Of a stretch of DNA of 64,000 bases, positions 57,034-64,000 are shown in pieces; the stretch's first letter is position 1, and each line of letters opens with the position of its first letter. The DNA lies in assembly GCF_014904735.1 (NCBI RefSeq), contig NZ_JACZCR010000033.1:186001-250000 (forward strand). Reading direction: 5' to 3'. The DNA comes from Microbulbifer hainanensis (lineage in GTDB: Bacteria; Pseudomonadota; Gammaproteobacteria; Pseudomonadales; Cellvibrionaceae). The notes beneath the pieces were generated by a model that was not told where the DNA came from, ran no database searches, and was given only the letters and a program-made list of their open reading frames with translations. The translations under genes were made by a program, and so were the position numbers.

Positions 57034-57655
57034 TTGGTCAGTCCGGGCTGCCGTGAGGTAAGGTTCCGACATCTTGCGCATTTTTCGCAATGCGCGGGAA
57101 CCTTGCTGATTGCGCATCAGTCAGAATGTCCGACCGCTGTCGCTGTGGCGCCACACCGCTCCTGTGCCAGTATCACGATGCATAGGGTGCCAGTGGTACC
57201 CGTGTACTGCTCTCCCGTTTGATGTTCCATCAAGGTGCATTAAAGAAGCACTTTTACCGCGCGAGGCGCCGGAAAAGCCGGCAATTCTACTGGCCTGCCG
57301 CGGTCAGCATGACGAAGTCGGCTTTATGGAAGTCAACGCGGTCACGGCGCGGGTGTAGCAATTAGCGGACAATCGGGGGCAAGGCGGGTCGCGCAGCGAC
57401 GAGATGCTGGCGATACAGCAGAACGCTGCCGATGGACTGATGACTTACGGTCGGGGGCTGTTGCAGATATTGCTTGACCTGGAATGCATCGCCGGATTGC
57501 GGCGATGAGGGCTCCTGCGCCGGCAGTTGCGCCCGCAAATTATCGATGATTAAGATCGGATATTTAACCCAGCTGCTATGCTGCCGAGGGTGGTTTAAGT
57601 ATTGCTGGGGCGGTAAAATCCCCGAATTAACCACATAGACAAAGAGGAGCAGGGT
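57034..57655. other. Intergenic region between hrpA and mlaA-like gene
   Basis: This 622-base stretch has no convincing gene. A two-stage hairpin lies at 57060-57104: AAGGTTCC/GGAACCTT outside and GCGCATT/AATGCGC inside. It has no T-run but could end hrpA transcription. A smaller hairpin AAGGTGC/GCACTTT followed by T lies at 57232-57255. GCCGG and CCGGC pairs occur near 57270. The AT-rich patch at 57540-57630 probably holds the mlaA promoter. Confidence 0.5.
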
Positions 57656-58624
57656 TTGCTGGGACGCACAGTTTATTCGCCCTGGTTGCTCGCCGTGACG
57701 CTGGCCTTTGCGCCGTCCCTGTCGCTGGCAGCCGAGGATCCTTTTGCGGAGACGACTCAGGATGTGTCGGCGCCGCAAATGCCCGACACTGGCACCGCAG
57801 CCAGTAAAAATACCGAAGGCGCCACAGGCGATCAAGATGCTACCGACTCCGGCACGGCCGGGGCCGATGCCAGCGGTGATGGTGATCCGTTCGGTGACGG
57901 CGCAGCCGGTTCCGACAGTTCCGGCCTGGAAGACGAGTACGGCTTCGATCCGGCGGATGAGTTCGCCAGTGATGAGGAGCCGGCGGAGCGCGATCCGTGG
58001 GAGGGCTTCAATCGGGCGGTTTTCCGCTTCAACGATACGGCCGACCGCTGGGTGCTGAAGCCGGTGGCGACGACTTACCGCCAGGTCACACCCGTGTTCA
58101 TGCAGCTCGGTATCACCAACTTCTTCGGTAATCTCCTTGAAGTAGCCAACACTTTCAACAGCGTGCTGCAGTGGAAATGGGGCCAGGCGGGCAATGACGC
58201 CGGCCGTTTTCTCGTCAACAGCACTGTCGGTGTCGCCGGACTGTTCGATGTGGCGCAGCACATGGGCCTGGAAGCCAGTGACGGCGAGGATTTTGGCCAG
58301 ACTCTCGCTGTCTGGGGGGTGCCGGAAGGCCCTTACCTGGTATTGCCGTTCGTGGGTCCTTCCACGGTGCGGGATGCGCCCGGTGTCGTGGTGGATTGGT
58401 ACACCAACCCACTGACTTATATCGAGCACGAGCCGACCTACTGGGCCTTCCGGGTCACGGATCTGGTGCAGACCCGTGCGGGGTTGCTGAAGGCCGAGAC
58501 CCTGCTGAAGGGAGATCGTTACGTCCTACTGCGTGACGCCTACCTGCAGCGGCGCGAATACTTGATCAAGGATGGTGAATTGGAGGATGATTTCGGCACT
58601 GAAGTCGATGAGAATGACTTCTGA
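57656..58624 (+). CDS. mlaA: MlaA-like phospholipid asymmetry protein with acidic linker, no lipobox
   Basis: This 322-residue protein has the MlaA (VacJ) domain from about residue 113: DPWEGFNRAVFRFND, ITNFFGNLLEVANTFN, DFGQTLAVWGVPEGPY and LPFVGPSTVRDAPG. MlaA pulls mislocalised phospholipids from the outer membrane and hands them to MlaC. The N-terminus has a Sec signal (ending LSLAAEDP) without a lipobox Cys. An 86-residue Asp/Gly/Ser/Ala-rich linker (27-112) follows, whereas MlaA is usually a lipoprotein. The start is TTG with GAGGAG 6 bases upstream. The receiver-PP2C gene follows. Confidence 0.9.
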   Translation: MLGRTVYSPWLLAVTLAFAPSLSLAAEDPFAETTQDVSAPQMPDTGTAASKNTEGATGDQDATDSGTAGADASGDGDPFGDGAAGSDSSGLEDEYGFDPADEFASDEEPAERDPWEGFNRAVFRFNDTADRWVLKPVATTYRQVTPVFMQLGITNFFGNLLEVANTFNSVLQWKWGQAGNDAGRFLVNSTVGVAGLFDVAQHMGLEASDGEDFGQTLAVWGVPEGPYLVLPFVGPSTVRDAPGVVVDWYTNPLTYIEHEPTYWAFRVTDLVQTRAGLLKAETLLKGDRYVLLRDAYLQRREYLIKDGELEDDFGTEVDENDF

Positions 58625-58669
58625 TAGCGCTGGAACCAGCATCTCCATTTCCTGCCTAAGAGCCGTTTC

Positions 58670-59851
58670 ATGTCTGGCTGCCAAAGCCTGTTGCTGATCG
58701 AAGAAGACGAAGCGTCGCGCGATTTTGTGCGGCGCGCCCTGGCGCGTCTAGGGTTCAAAGTGACCACGGCGCAGAGCGGCGTCGAGGGAATAGGTCAGTT
58801 CGCCCCCGGACTCTTCCAGTTAGTGATCACTGACTTGCATCTCCCCGATATGGGCGGTCTGGAAGTGCTGCGCAAGCTCAAGCAGATTTCCCCGGAGACT
58901 GCGGTAGTGGTCATCGCCTCCGACAGCGAGGTCAGTGATGTGGTGCAGGCCCTGCGCCTGGGCGCGGCCGATTACCTCCTGAAACCCTTCAAAGACGCGA
59001 CGGTGATCGATCACGCCATTTGCCGGATCACCAGTGCCGACACGCTCGCCCGCGAGAACCGCGAGTACCGAGAAGAACTGGAGCGTCGCAATCGCGAACT
59101 CCGCGATCACATCGAGGTGCTGCAGCGGGACCAGCAGGCCGGCCGTCTGCTGCAGCAGCATTTGCTGCCGCGCACCCCCTACCGCTATCCCGCAGGCATC
59201 GAGGCCGCCTACCGGCTGGTGCCCTCCCTCTACCTGAGCGGCGACTTTATCGACTACGGGCTGTTCGGCGAGCGATTCGTCGCCTTTTACCTGGTCGATG
59301 TATCTGGTCACGGCGTCTCCTCGGCGCTGGTGACCGCGCTGATCAAGCACAGCATCATGCACCTACTGCGCGAGCGATCGCTGTTTGCCCAGCTGGATAG
59401 TCTGGATCGCGATGTGCTGGACGTCCTCGAGTTGATCAATCGCGAGCTGCTGTCGACGCGCCTGGACAAGCACGCGAGTATGTTTGTCGGCGTGGTCGAC
59501 AGCCGCGCACGCAAACTCCACTACGCCGTGGCCGGCCAGGTACCCATGCCGGCTCTGGTGACTGCCGGGGGTGCCGAGTGGCTGCCGGGCAAGGGGCGGC
59601 CATTGGGGCTGTTTGAGGAAGGTGACTGGGAGGTGTCGCACACCAGTTTGCCGCAGGGCTGGCGGCTGGTGGCCTGCTCCGATGGTGTGCTGGAGCTGTT
59701 CGAAGGCGATCTGCTGGAGCGGGAAGCCAAGCTGCTGCAAGTGATCGACAACAGTCGCGGCGACCTCGATAGTCTCAGCGCCGAACTCCACCTGGATACG
59801 TCCGAAGCCCTGCCGGACGACGTCACGATACTCACCTTGCGGCAGAACTAA
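58670..59851 (+). CDS. Response regulator with PP2C-type phosphatase domain (RssB/HsbR-like)
   Basis: This 393-residue protein has an N-terminal receiver domain with phospho-acceptor Asp55 in LVITDLHLPD and Lys in LLKPFKD (near 104). A coiled coil (125-165, REYREELERRNRELRDH) follows. The C-terminal SpoIIE/PP2C phosphatase domain shows GDFIDYG, VDVSGHGVSSALVT, VACSDGVLE and PDDVTIL. With the STAS protein encoded 266 bases downstream it forms a partner-switching pair: the phosphatase would dephosphorylate the STAS protein. In Pseudomonas the mlaA-rssB-STAS-tal-dusA order is similar (from memory). Confidence 0.9.
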   Translation: MSGCQSLLLIEEDEASRDFVRRALARLGFKVTTAQSGVEGIGQFAPGLFQLVITDLHLPDMGGLEVLRKLKQISPETAVVVIASDSEVSDVVQALRLGAADYLLKPFKDATVIDHAICRITSADTLARENREYREELERRNRELRDHIEVLQRDQQAGRLLQQHLLPRTPYRYPAGIEAAYRLVPSLYLSGDFIDYGLFGERFVAFYLVDVSGHGVSSALVTALIKHSIMHLLRERSLFAQLDSLDRDVLDVLELINRELLSTRLDKHASMFVGVVDSRARKLHYAVAGQVPMPALVTAGGAEWLPGKGRPLGLFEEGDWEVSHTSLPQGWRLVACSDGVLELFEGDLLEREAKLLQVIDNSRGDLDSLSAELHLDTSEALPDDVTILTLRQN

Positions 59852-60117
59852 TTCCTCGCCTGACCGGCTGTGCACGATTCCTGCATGGAAAATTGCGGGT
59901 GGGGTGTGCGTTGGTTGGCAAAGGCTGTGACTACAAAGTCTGATATTGCCGGCGCTTTTCCCCTTGTCAGTACCAACCCGCAGGAGTAAGCTCCGCCCAC
60001 TTTATGCACAAACGTGGTGATCTCACCGGATCGCCTTGTGTTGGGTTCTCCACAAGTGAACAGTTGCCGTCTGTAAGCGCGCTCAAATAGTGCGATTTGG
60101 ACGAGCCAGGGGTTGTT

Positions 60118-60636
60118 ATGCAGTCCGGGCAAATTATGGTTGGCGCCCACGAGGGCGTGTACGTCATCAAGCTGGTAGGCGATGTGCGCCTCAATCTGTG
60201 CACGTCGTTCGATGACTTTATCGACAATATGTTTGCGCACGATGATTTCACCGATGTGGTGTTCGATCTGCACGGCGCGGAAGGTGTGGATAGTACGACC
60301 CTGGGTCTGATGGCAAAGATCGCCATTCGCGCACTCGACCGCGGCTGCCAGAAACCGCTGGCGCTGTCCGCAGACAAGGGAATCCGGCACCTGCTGGACG
60401 CGATGGGGTTCGATGCGTTGATCGAGGTCAGCGACGAGCGCCGCGATTTCGCCACGGAAACCAAGCCGCTCAAGTGCAAGACACCGGATGAGTGCGCCGC
60501 CCGCGAGAAGGTGCTGGAAGCGCACCGGGTGCTGATGAGCATGAACGAGCACAACGCGGAGACTTTCCGCGATCTGGTGCACACGCTGGAAAGGGAGTGC
60601 ACGCCGATGGAGAAGCCCTCGGCGCGCATGCATTGA
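60118..60636 (+). CDS. STAS-domain anti-sigma factor antagonist
   Basis: This 172-residue protein has a STAS fold (residues 5-105): GVYVIKLVGDVRLNLCTSFDD, VVFDLHGAEGVDSTTLGL (the phosphorylatable Ser is in VDST) and DKGIRHLLDAMGFDALIEV. About 60 C-terminal residues follow, unlike the minimal SpoIIAA type. The ATG at 60118 has AGGGG 5 bases upstream; an in-frame TTG at 60097 would add 7 residues. It is expected to be the substrate of the receiver-PP2C phosphatase upstream; the anti-sigma partner is not in the window. The 266 bases between the two genes hold no other gene. Confidence 0.88.
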   Translation: MQSGQIMVGAHEGVYVIKLVGDVRLNLCTSFDDFIDNMFAHDDFTDVVFDLHGAEGVDSTTLGLMAKIAIRALDRGCQKPLALSADKGIRHLLDAMGFDALIEVSDERRDFATETKPLKCKTPDECAAREKVLEAHRVLMSMNEHNAETFRDLVHTLERECTPMEKPSARMH

Positions 60637-60735
60637 GTCTCGGCATCGATCCCGCCCGTCTATTTCCCCCGATATAAGTCCCCAAACCGGTTCTACGCGA
60701 TCAACTGACGCCGGACCGGCCGTCTCCTGTGATCC

Positions 60736-61200
60736 TTACTTTTCCGCTTTGCGCAATTCCCGGGCCTCGGCCCGCGCCCGGGTAAACAGCCCGTGGGGCA
60801 GGTAGATCAACTCGGCGACCCGGCGAATCAGGTGCTCTTCGAAGGCTTCGATCACATCGTCGGAGAACGCCACCTGCCACATCTGCAGGACCAGCAGGTA
60901 CTTGTCCTGTTCGCTGAACTGGTCGTTGACCGTCTGTGTGAACTCGTACAGCGAGGTAGCCTGTTCGCGCCGCGCGAGGGCGCTTTCTACCAGCGCGGTC
61001 GTCGCATCGGTATCCAGCTTGTAATGCTGCTGCAGCAGGTCACTGAGTTTGGCGATTTCGCGCTCATCCAGCCTCTGGTCGACCGTGGCCACTTCCGCCA
61101 GCAGCGCGGCGCTGATCATGCGCACATCCTTGTTGGGGCGCATTTCCACATCGGCACTGTTGCCGATCTGTTCAAACAACTTTCGAATCTTTGACAACAT
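60736..61200 (-). CDS. TerB-family protein, overlapping tal
   Basis: This 154-residue helical protein of the TerB-like (tellurite resistance) fold shows [23 protein letters not shown] near residue 30 and [14 protein letters not shown] near 100. The start [13 protein letters not shown] at 61200 lies inside the tal coding region, so the two genes overlap by 29 bases. A frame 34 residues longer runs further into tal but has no start context. Such chromosomal TerB-like proteins rarely have a proven role in tellurite resistance. Confidence 0.88.
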   Translation of the reverse strand: MLSKIRKLFEQIGNSADVEMRPNKDVRMISAALLAEVATVDQRLDEREIAKLSDLLQQHYKLDTDATTALVESALARREQATSLYEFTQTVNDQFSEQDKYLLVLQMWQVAFSDDVIEAFEEHLIRRVAELIYLPHGLFTRARAEARELRKAEK

Positions 61201-62170
61201 CTTCGCGCCCTGCGATCTCGGCCTGCAGCAACTGCTCCAGGCGTTCCTGGTCCTGTACAAAATTGCGGATGCCTTCGGCCAGTTTTTCCGTCGCCATAGC
61301 ATCGCGGTTCAGCTGGTAGCGGAATTCCGCCTCGCTGAGGGGTTGAGCCGGTCGGGGCTCGCTCGCGATCTGTGTCTCCAGTCCGGCGGCCAGTGGCGCG
61401 GAATCCTCGGCGAGTTCCTGTAGCAGCTGCGGGCTGATGGTGAGTCGGTCGCAGCCCGCTAGCGCCTCGATCTCGCCGGTGTTGCGGAAGCTGGCCCCCA
61501 TCACGATAGTGGGGTAGCCGCGCGACTTGTAGTAATGGTAGATGGCGCGTACCGACAGCACGCCGGGATCCTCTTCGGGGCTGAAATCGTCGCGGTCGCT
61601 GTTGGCCTTGTGCCAATCGAGAATGCGCCCGACAAACGGCGAGATCAGCGTTGCGCCGGCCTCGGCGCAGGCCACGGCCTGGCAGAAACTGAACAGCAGG
61701 GTCAGGTTGCAGTGAATACCCTCGCGCTCCAGCACGGCCGCCGCGGCGATTCCCTCCCAGGTAGAGGCGATCTTGATCAGCACCCGCTCCCGGGGCACGC
61801 CGGCCTGTTCATACAGGGCGATCAGCTGCCGGGCATAGTCGATGGTGGCGCGGGTATCGAAAGACAGGCGCGCGTCCACTTCGGTCGACACCACGCCGGG
61901 CACCAGCTGCAGGATCTCGGTGCCAATGGCCACCGCGAGTTTCATCGCCGCGAGTTTGGCGGTGCCCGCGGTAGAGCTGTCGCCGCCGTGGCGAGTCGCC
62001 CACTGCAGTGAATCGGCGATCAGTGTGCGGTATTGCGGCAGCTGCGCGGCCTTAAAAAGCAGGGAGGGATTGGTCGTGGCATCGTGGGGCAAATAGCGGC
62101 GAATGGCTTCAATATCACCGGTATCGGCCACCACCTGACTGCGTTGCTTGAGCTGTTCCAGTTTGTTCAT
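61172..62170 (-). CDS. tal: Transaldolase
   Basis: This 332-residue pentose-phosphate enzyme transfers a dihydroxyacetone unit between sugar phosphates. Signature 1 is DATTNPSLL (near 29). The Schiff-base Lys is in [12 protein letters not shown] (near 131), and [19 protein letters not shown] (near 155) is also typical. AGGGATAGG precedes the ATG. It is co-transcribed with dusA (70 bases upstream) and overlaps terB. Confidence 0.96.
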   Translation of the reverse strand: MNKLEQLKQRSQVVADTGDIEAIRRYLPHDATTNPSLLFKAAQLPQYRTLIADSLQWATRHGGDSSTAGTAKLAAMKLAVAIGTEILQLVPGVVSTEVDARLSFDTRATIDYARQLIALYEQAGVPRERVLIKIASTWEGIAAAAVLEREGIHCNLTLLFSFCQAVACAEAGATLISPFVGRILDWHKANSDRDDFSPEEDPGVLSVRAIYHYYKSRGYPTIVMGASFRNTGEIEALAGCDRLTISPQLLQELAEDSAPLAAGLETQIASEPRPAQPLSEAEFRYQLNRDAMATEKLAEGIRNFVQDQERLEQLLQAEIAGREDVVKDSKVV

Positions 62171-62240
62171 TCCTATCCCTCGAGTATTGCTGATGTCCTT
62201 GGGGATTGAACCTCGTGTTCATATCCACAGTAAATATTCG

Positions 62241-63218
62241 TTACGCCGCCTGGGTCACCAGCGACAGTGCCTGTTCGAGCACTTCCGGGCCCGCGCCGGG
62301 CCGGTGGGCGTTTTCGCTCAGGTGGCGGCGAAATCGCCGCGCGCCGGGCACGCCCTGGAACAGCCCCAGCATATGCCGGCTGATATGATTCAGTCGCTGG
62401 CCGCGGGCAAGTTCGCGCTCGATGTACGGAAGCATCTGCCGGGCAACTTCCGCGGGGCTTGGACCCGCTTCGCCGCCAAACAGTTCGCTATCCACCTGCG
62501 CCAGTAATGCCGGCACCTGGTAGGCGGCGCGCCCCAGCATAACACCGTCGACTTGTTGCAGGTGCTGCTTGCACTCGTCGAGGGAGTTGATGCCCCCGTT
62601 GATGACGACTTCCAGGTTCGGGTAATCGCGTTTCAGCTGGTAGACCATGTCGTACTTCAGCGGCGGGATTTCCCGGTTTTCCTTCGGGCTGAGGCCGTTC
62701 AACCAGGCCTTGCGTGCGTGCACGATAAAGGTGGTGATACCGACGGCCGCCTGGGCTTCAACAAAGCGCGTCAGCCCCGCGTAGTCCTCCATATCGTCGA
62801 TACCGATACGGTGCTTGACGGTGACCGGAATCGCGACGGCTTCGCGCATCGCCGCCAGTCCCGCCGCCACCAGCTCCGGCTCCGCCATCAGGCAGGCGCC
62901 GAAGCGGCCGGACTGCACCCGATCACTCGGGCAACCGCAATTGAGATTGACTTCGCTATAGCCCCACTGCTCGGCGATGCGGGCACATTCCGCCAGTTCG
63001 CGCGGATCACTGCCCCCCAGTTGCAGTGCGACGGGTTGCTCCGCCGCATCGAATTGCAGGTATTTTTCGCGATCGCCGTGGAGGATCGCACCGGTGGTGA
63101 CCATTTCCGTATAGAGAGTGGCGCGCTTGCTGAACAGCCGCCAAAAGTAACGGCAGTGCCGGTCGCTCCAGTCCATCAGCGGAGCGGTACAGAAGCGGTG
63201 GGAGAGGGTATCGGACAT
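62241..63218 (-). CDS. dusA: tRNA-dihydrouridine synthase A
   Basis: This 325-residue FMN enzyme reduces uridine at positions 20/20a of tRNA. It starts [21 protein letters not shown]. The catalytic Cys lies in [20 protein letters not shown] (near 93), and VKHRIGID and [10 protein letters not shown] are conserved. It lies next to tal, as in Pseudomonas. The upstream 80 bases to the glpD-like gene contain no T-run terminator. Confidence 0.96.
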   Translation of the reverse strand: MSDTLSHRFCTAPLMDWSDRHCRYFWRLFSKRATLYTEMVTTGAILHGDREKYLQFDAAEQPVALQLGGSDPRELAECARIAEQWGYSEVNLNCGCPSDRVQSGRFGACLMAEPELVAAGLAAMREAVAIPVTVKHRIGIDDMEDYAGLTRFVEAQAAVGITTFIVHARKAWLNGLSPKENREIPPLKYDMVYQLKRDYPNLEVVINGGINSLDECKQHLQQVDGVMLGRAAYQVPALLAQVDSELFGGEAGPSPAEVARQMLPYIERELARGQRLNHISRHMLGLFQGVPGARRFRRHLSENAHRPGAGPEVLEQALSLVTQAA

Positions 63219-63299
63219 AAATACTGCGTGCCGGAGTCGGGCGTGGGATTCGTGGTTCCGGGCATTATAGGGGATGTGCCGCCGATGCTCTAAAGCTCG

Positions 63300-64000
63300 C
63301 TAAAGATTGCGCTCTTTTTCGGAGCGACCGGCGCCGGAGCGTTGTTCCACTTCGCTGATCCCGGCTTCGCTGGAGGCGTCCAGGGTCGGGCGCAGCTTGC
63401 GCAGGATTTTGCGCGCCGTGGCCCGGTAACTGGTGAGCTTGCCACCGGCGACGGCCAACACGCGCGGGTGCTTTTCGTCATCGCAGCACAGCAGGGTCTC
63501 GCGGGGGCGGGAAAACGGCGATGTGCCATTTTGCGGCAGGACTCGCAGGCCGGCGAAGCTGTCGCAGATATCGTGTACCTGCAAAGTACGGGTTTGCGGA
63601 AAGTAGCGCTGTACGGTACGCAGCAGGTAGCTCTCTTCCTCGAGCGTGGGGGTGACATCACGCGGGTCGCCCTCGTAGCTGCGCTCGGTGGTTCCGACCA
63701 GGGTCTTGCCCTTCCACGGCATCACGAAGACGGCGCGACCATCTTCTGCCTCGACATAAAATATCTTTTCGCCCAGCGACAGAGATAACAGGATGTGCGT
63801 GCCGGCGACGAGTTCCAGTGGCGGCAGTGGCGCGGCCGGCGCGCAGAGTGTATTGGTGTCGGCAACCCAGGGCCCGCTGCAGTTGATAAGCACCCGCGTA
63901 CGCAGCGTGCTGAGCTGGCCGTCGGCAACATAGTCGACCCGCATTCCCTGGGGGGTCAGTTCCGCGCCGACCAGACTGCCGGGGCAGATCAGGTGGGCGC
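63300..64000 (-). CDS. glpD: Glycerol-3-phosphate dehydrogenase (FAD), GlpD-type, N-terminus beyond window
   Basis: This is the C-terminal part of a membrane-associated FAD enzyme that oxidises glycerol-3-phosphate to dihydroxyacetone phosphate. The visible 233 residues include INCSGPWVAD, FVMPWKGKTLVGTTERSYEG and GGKLTSYRATARKIL, all conserved in the GlpD/GlpA family. The frame is open to base 64000, so the FAD-binding N-terminus is missing. The C-terminal alpha-helical domain appears shortened: the gene stops about 25 residues after KILRKL. Confidence 0.9.
   Translation of the reverse strand, partial: AHLICPGSLVGAELTPQGMRVDYVADGQLSTLRTRVLINCSGPWVADTNTLCAPAAPLPPLELVAGTHILLSLSLGEKIFYVEAEDGRAVFVMPWKGKTLVGTTERSYEGDPRDVTPTLEEESYLLRTVQRYFPQTRTLQVHDICDSFAGLRVLPQNGTSPFSRPRETLLCCDDEKHPRVLAVAGGKLTSYRATARKILRKLRPTLDASSEAGISEVEQRSGAGRSEKERNL

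Overview
The window is GC-rich bacterial chromosome from a gammaproteobacterium. The gene order dnaX-ybaB-recR followed by rnd-ycgL-ycgN, the dapA-bamC pair, fabV, miaE, lpxL-type and mlaA genes, and the run of large TonB-dependent receptors (TBDRs) together suggest a marine or polymer-degrading lineage such as Cellvibrionales (Microbulbifer-like). That placement is inference. No rRNA, tRNA, CRISPR array, insertion sequence or phage module was recognised.

Layout: (1) 1-1799, minus: the end of an efflux system (ABC ATPase cut by the window edge, plus its periplasmic adaptor). (2) 2155-5288, plus: SulP anion transporter, tandem universal stress protein, fatty-acid hydroxylase. (3) 5414-6498, minus: miaE and a hotdog thioesterase with three 25-bp tandem repeats in its leader. 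(4) 6988-17170, plus: fabV, an aldo/keto reductase, an M3 metallopeptidase lipoprotein, a DUF2789 protein, a lipid A acyltransferase, dapA-bamC-metallo-beta-lactamase-fold hydrolase, and a TauE/SafE permease. (5) 17278-20455: a POT peptide transporter (minus) and a TPR/transglutaminase-like lipoprotein (plus). (6) 20579-42244: the accessory heart of the window. It holds five large TBDRs (all minus), a MarC membrane protein, an AT-rich methyltransferase, a small lipoprotein and a TPR-sulfotransferase. It ends in a sigma factor / FecR anti-sigma / STN-domain TBDR surface-signalling set. (7) 42658-47661, plus: dnaX with an apparent programmed frameshift site, ybaB, recR, rnd, ycgL, ycgN. (8) 47771-51415, plus: two membrane proteins, then a MoxR ATPase / VWA pair. 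(9) 51452-52930, minus: a second POT transporter. (10) 53101-60636, plus: hrpA, mlaA, a receiver-PP2C regulator and a STAS protein. (11) 60736-64000, minus: terB-like, tal, dusA and the end of a glpD-like gene.

How the parts may work together: five outer-membrane receptors, two inner-membrane peptide/proton symporters and a lipoprotein M3 peptidase fit uptake and breakdown of peptide-like nutrients, although no substrate can be read from sequence. One receptor carries the STN signalling domain and sits beside its own sigma/anti-sigma pair, so its regulon should respond to its ligand. Two other receptors (25360-27993 and 31002-33899) share an almost identical leader, ribosome-binding site and signal-peptide cassette, with a hairpin whose stem is kept by paired changes although the receptor bodies differ. 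This points to a common post-transcriptional or transcriptional control element.

The most notable items are this duplicated structured leader, the dnaX frameshift signal, the terminator hairpin that holds the ribosome-binding site of the methyltransferase, the sulfotransferase with poly-C tracts upstream placed among receptors, and the mlaA-like gene that has lost the lipobox and gained an acidic linker.
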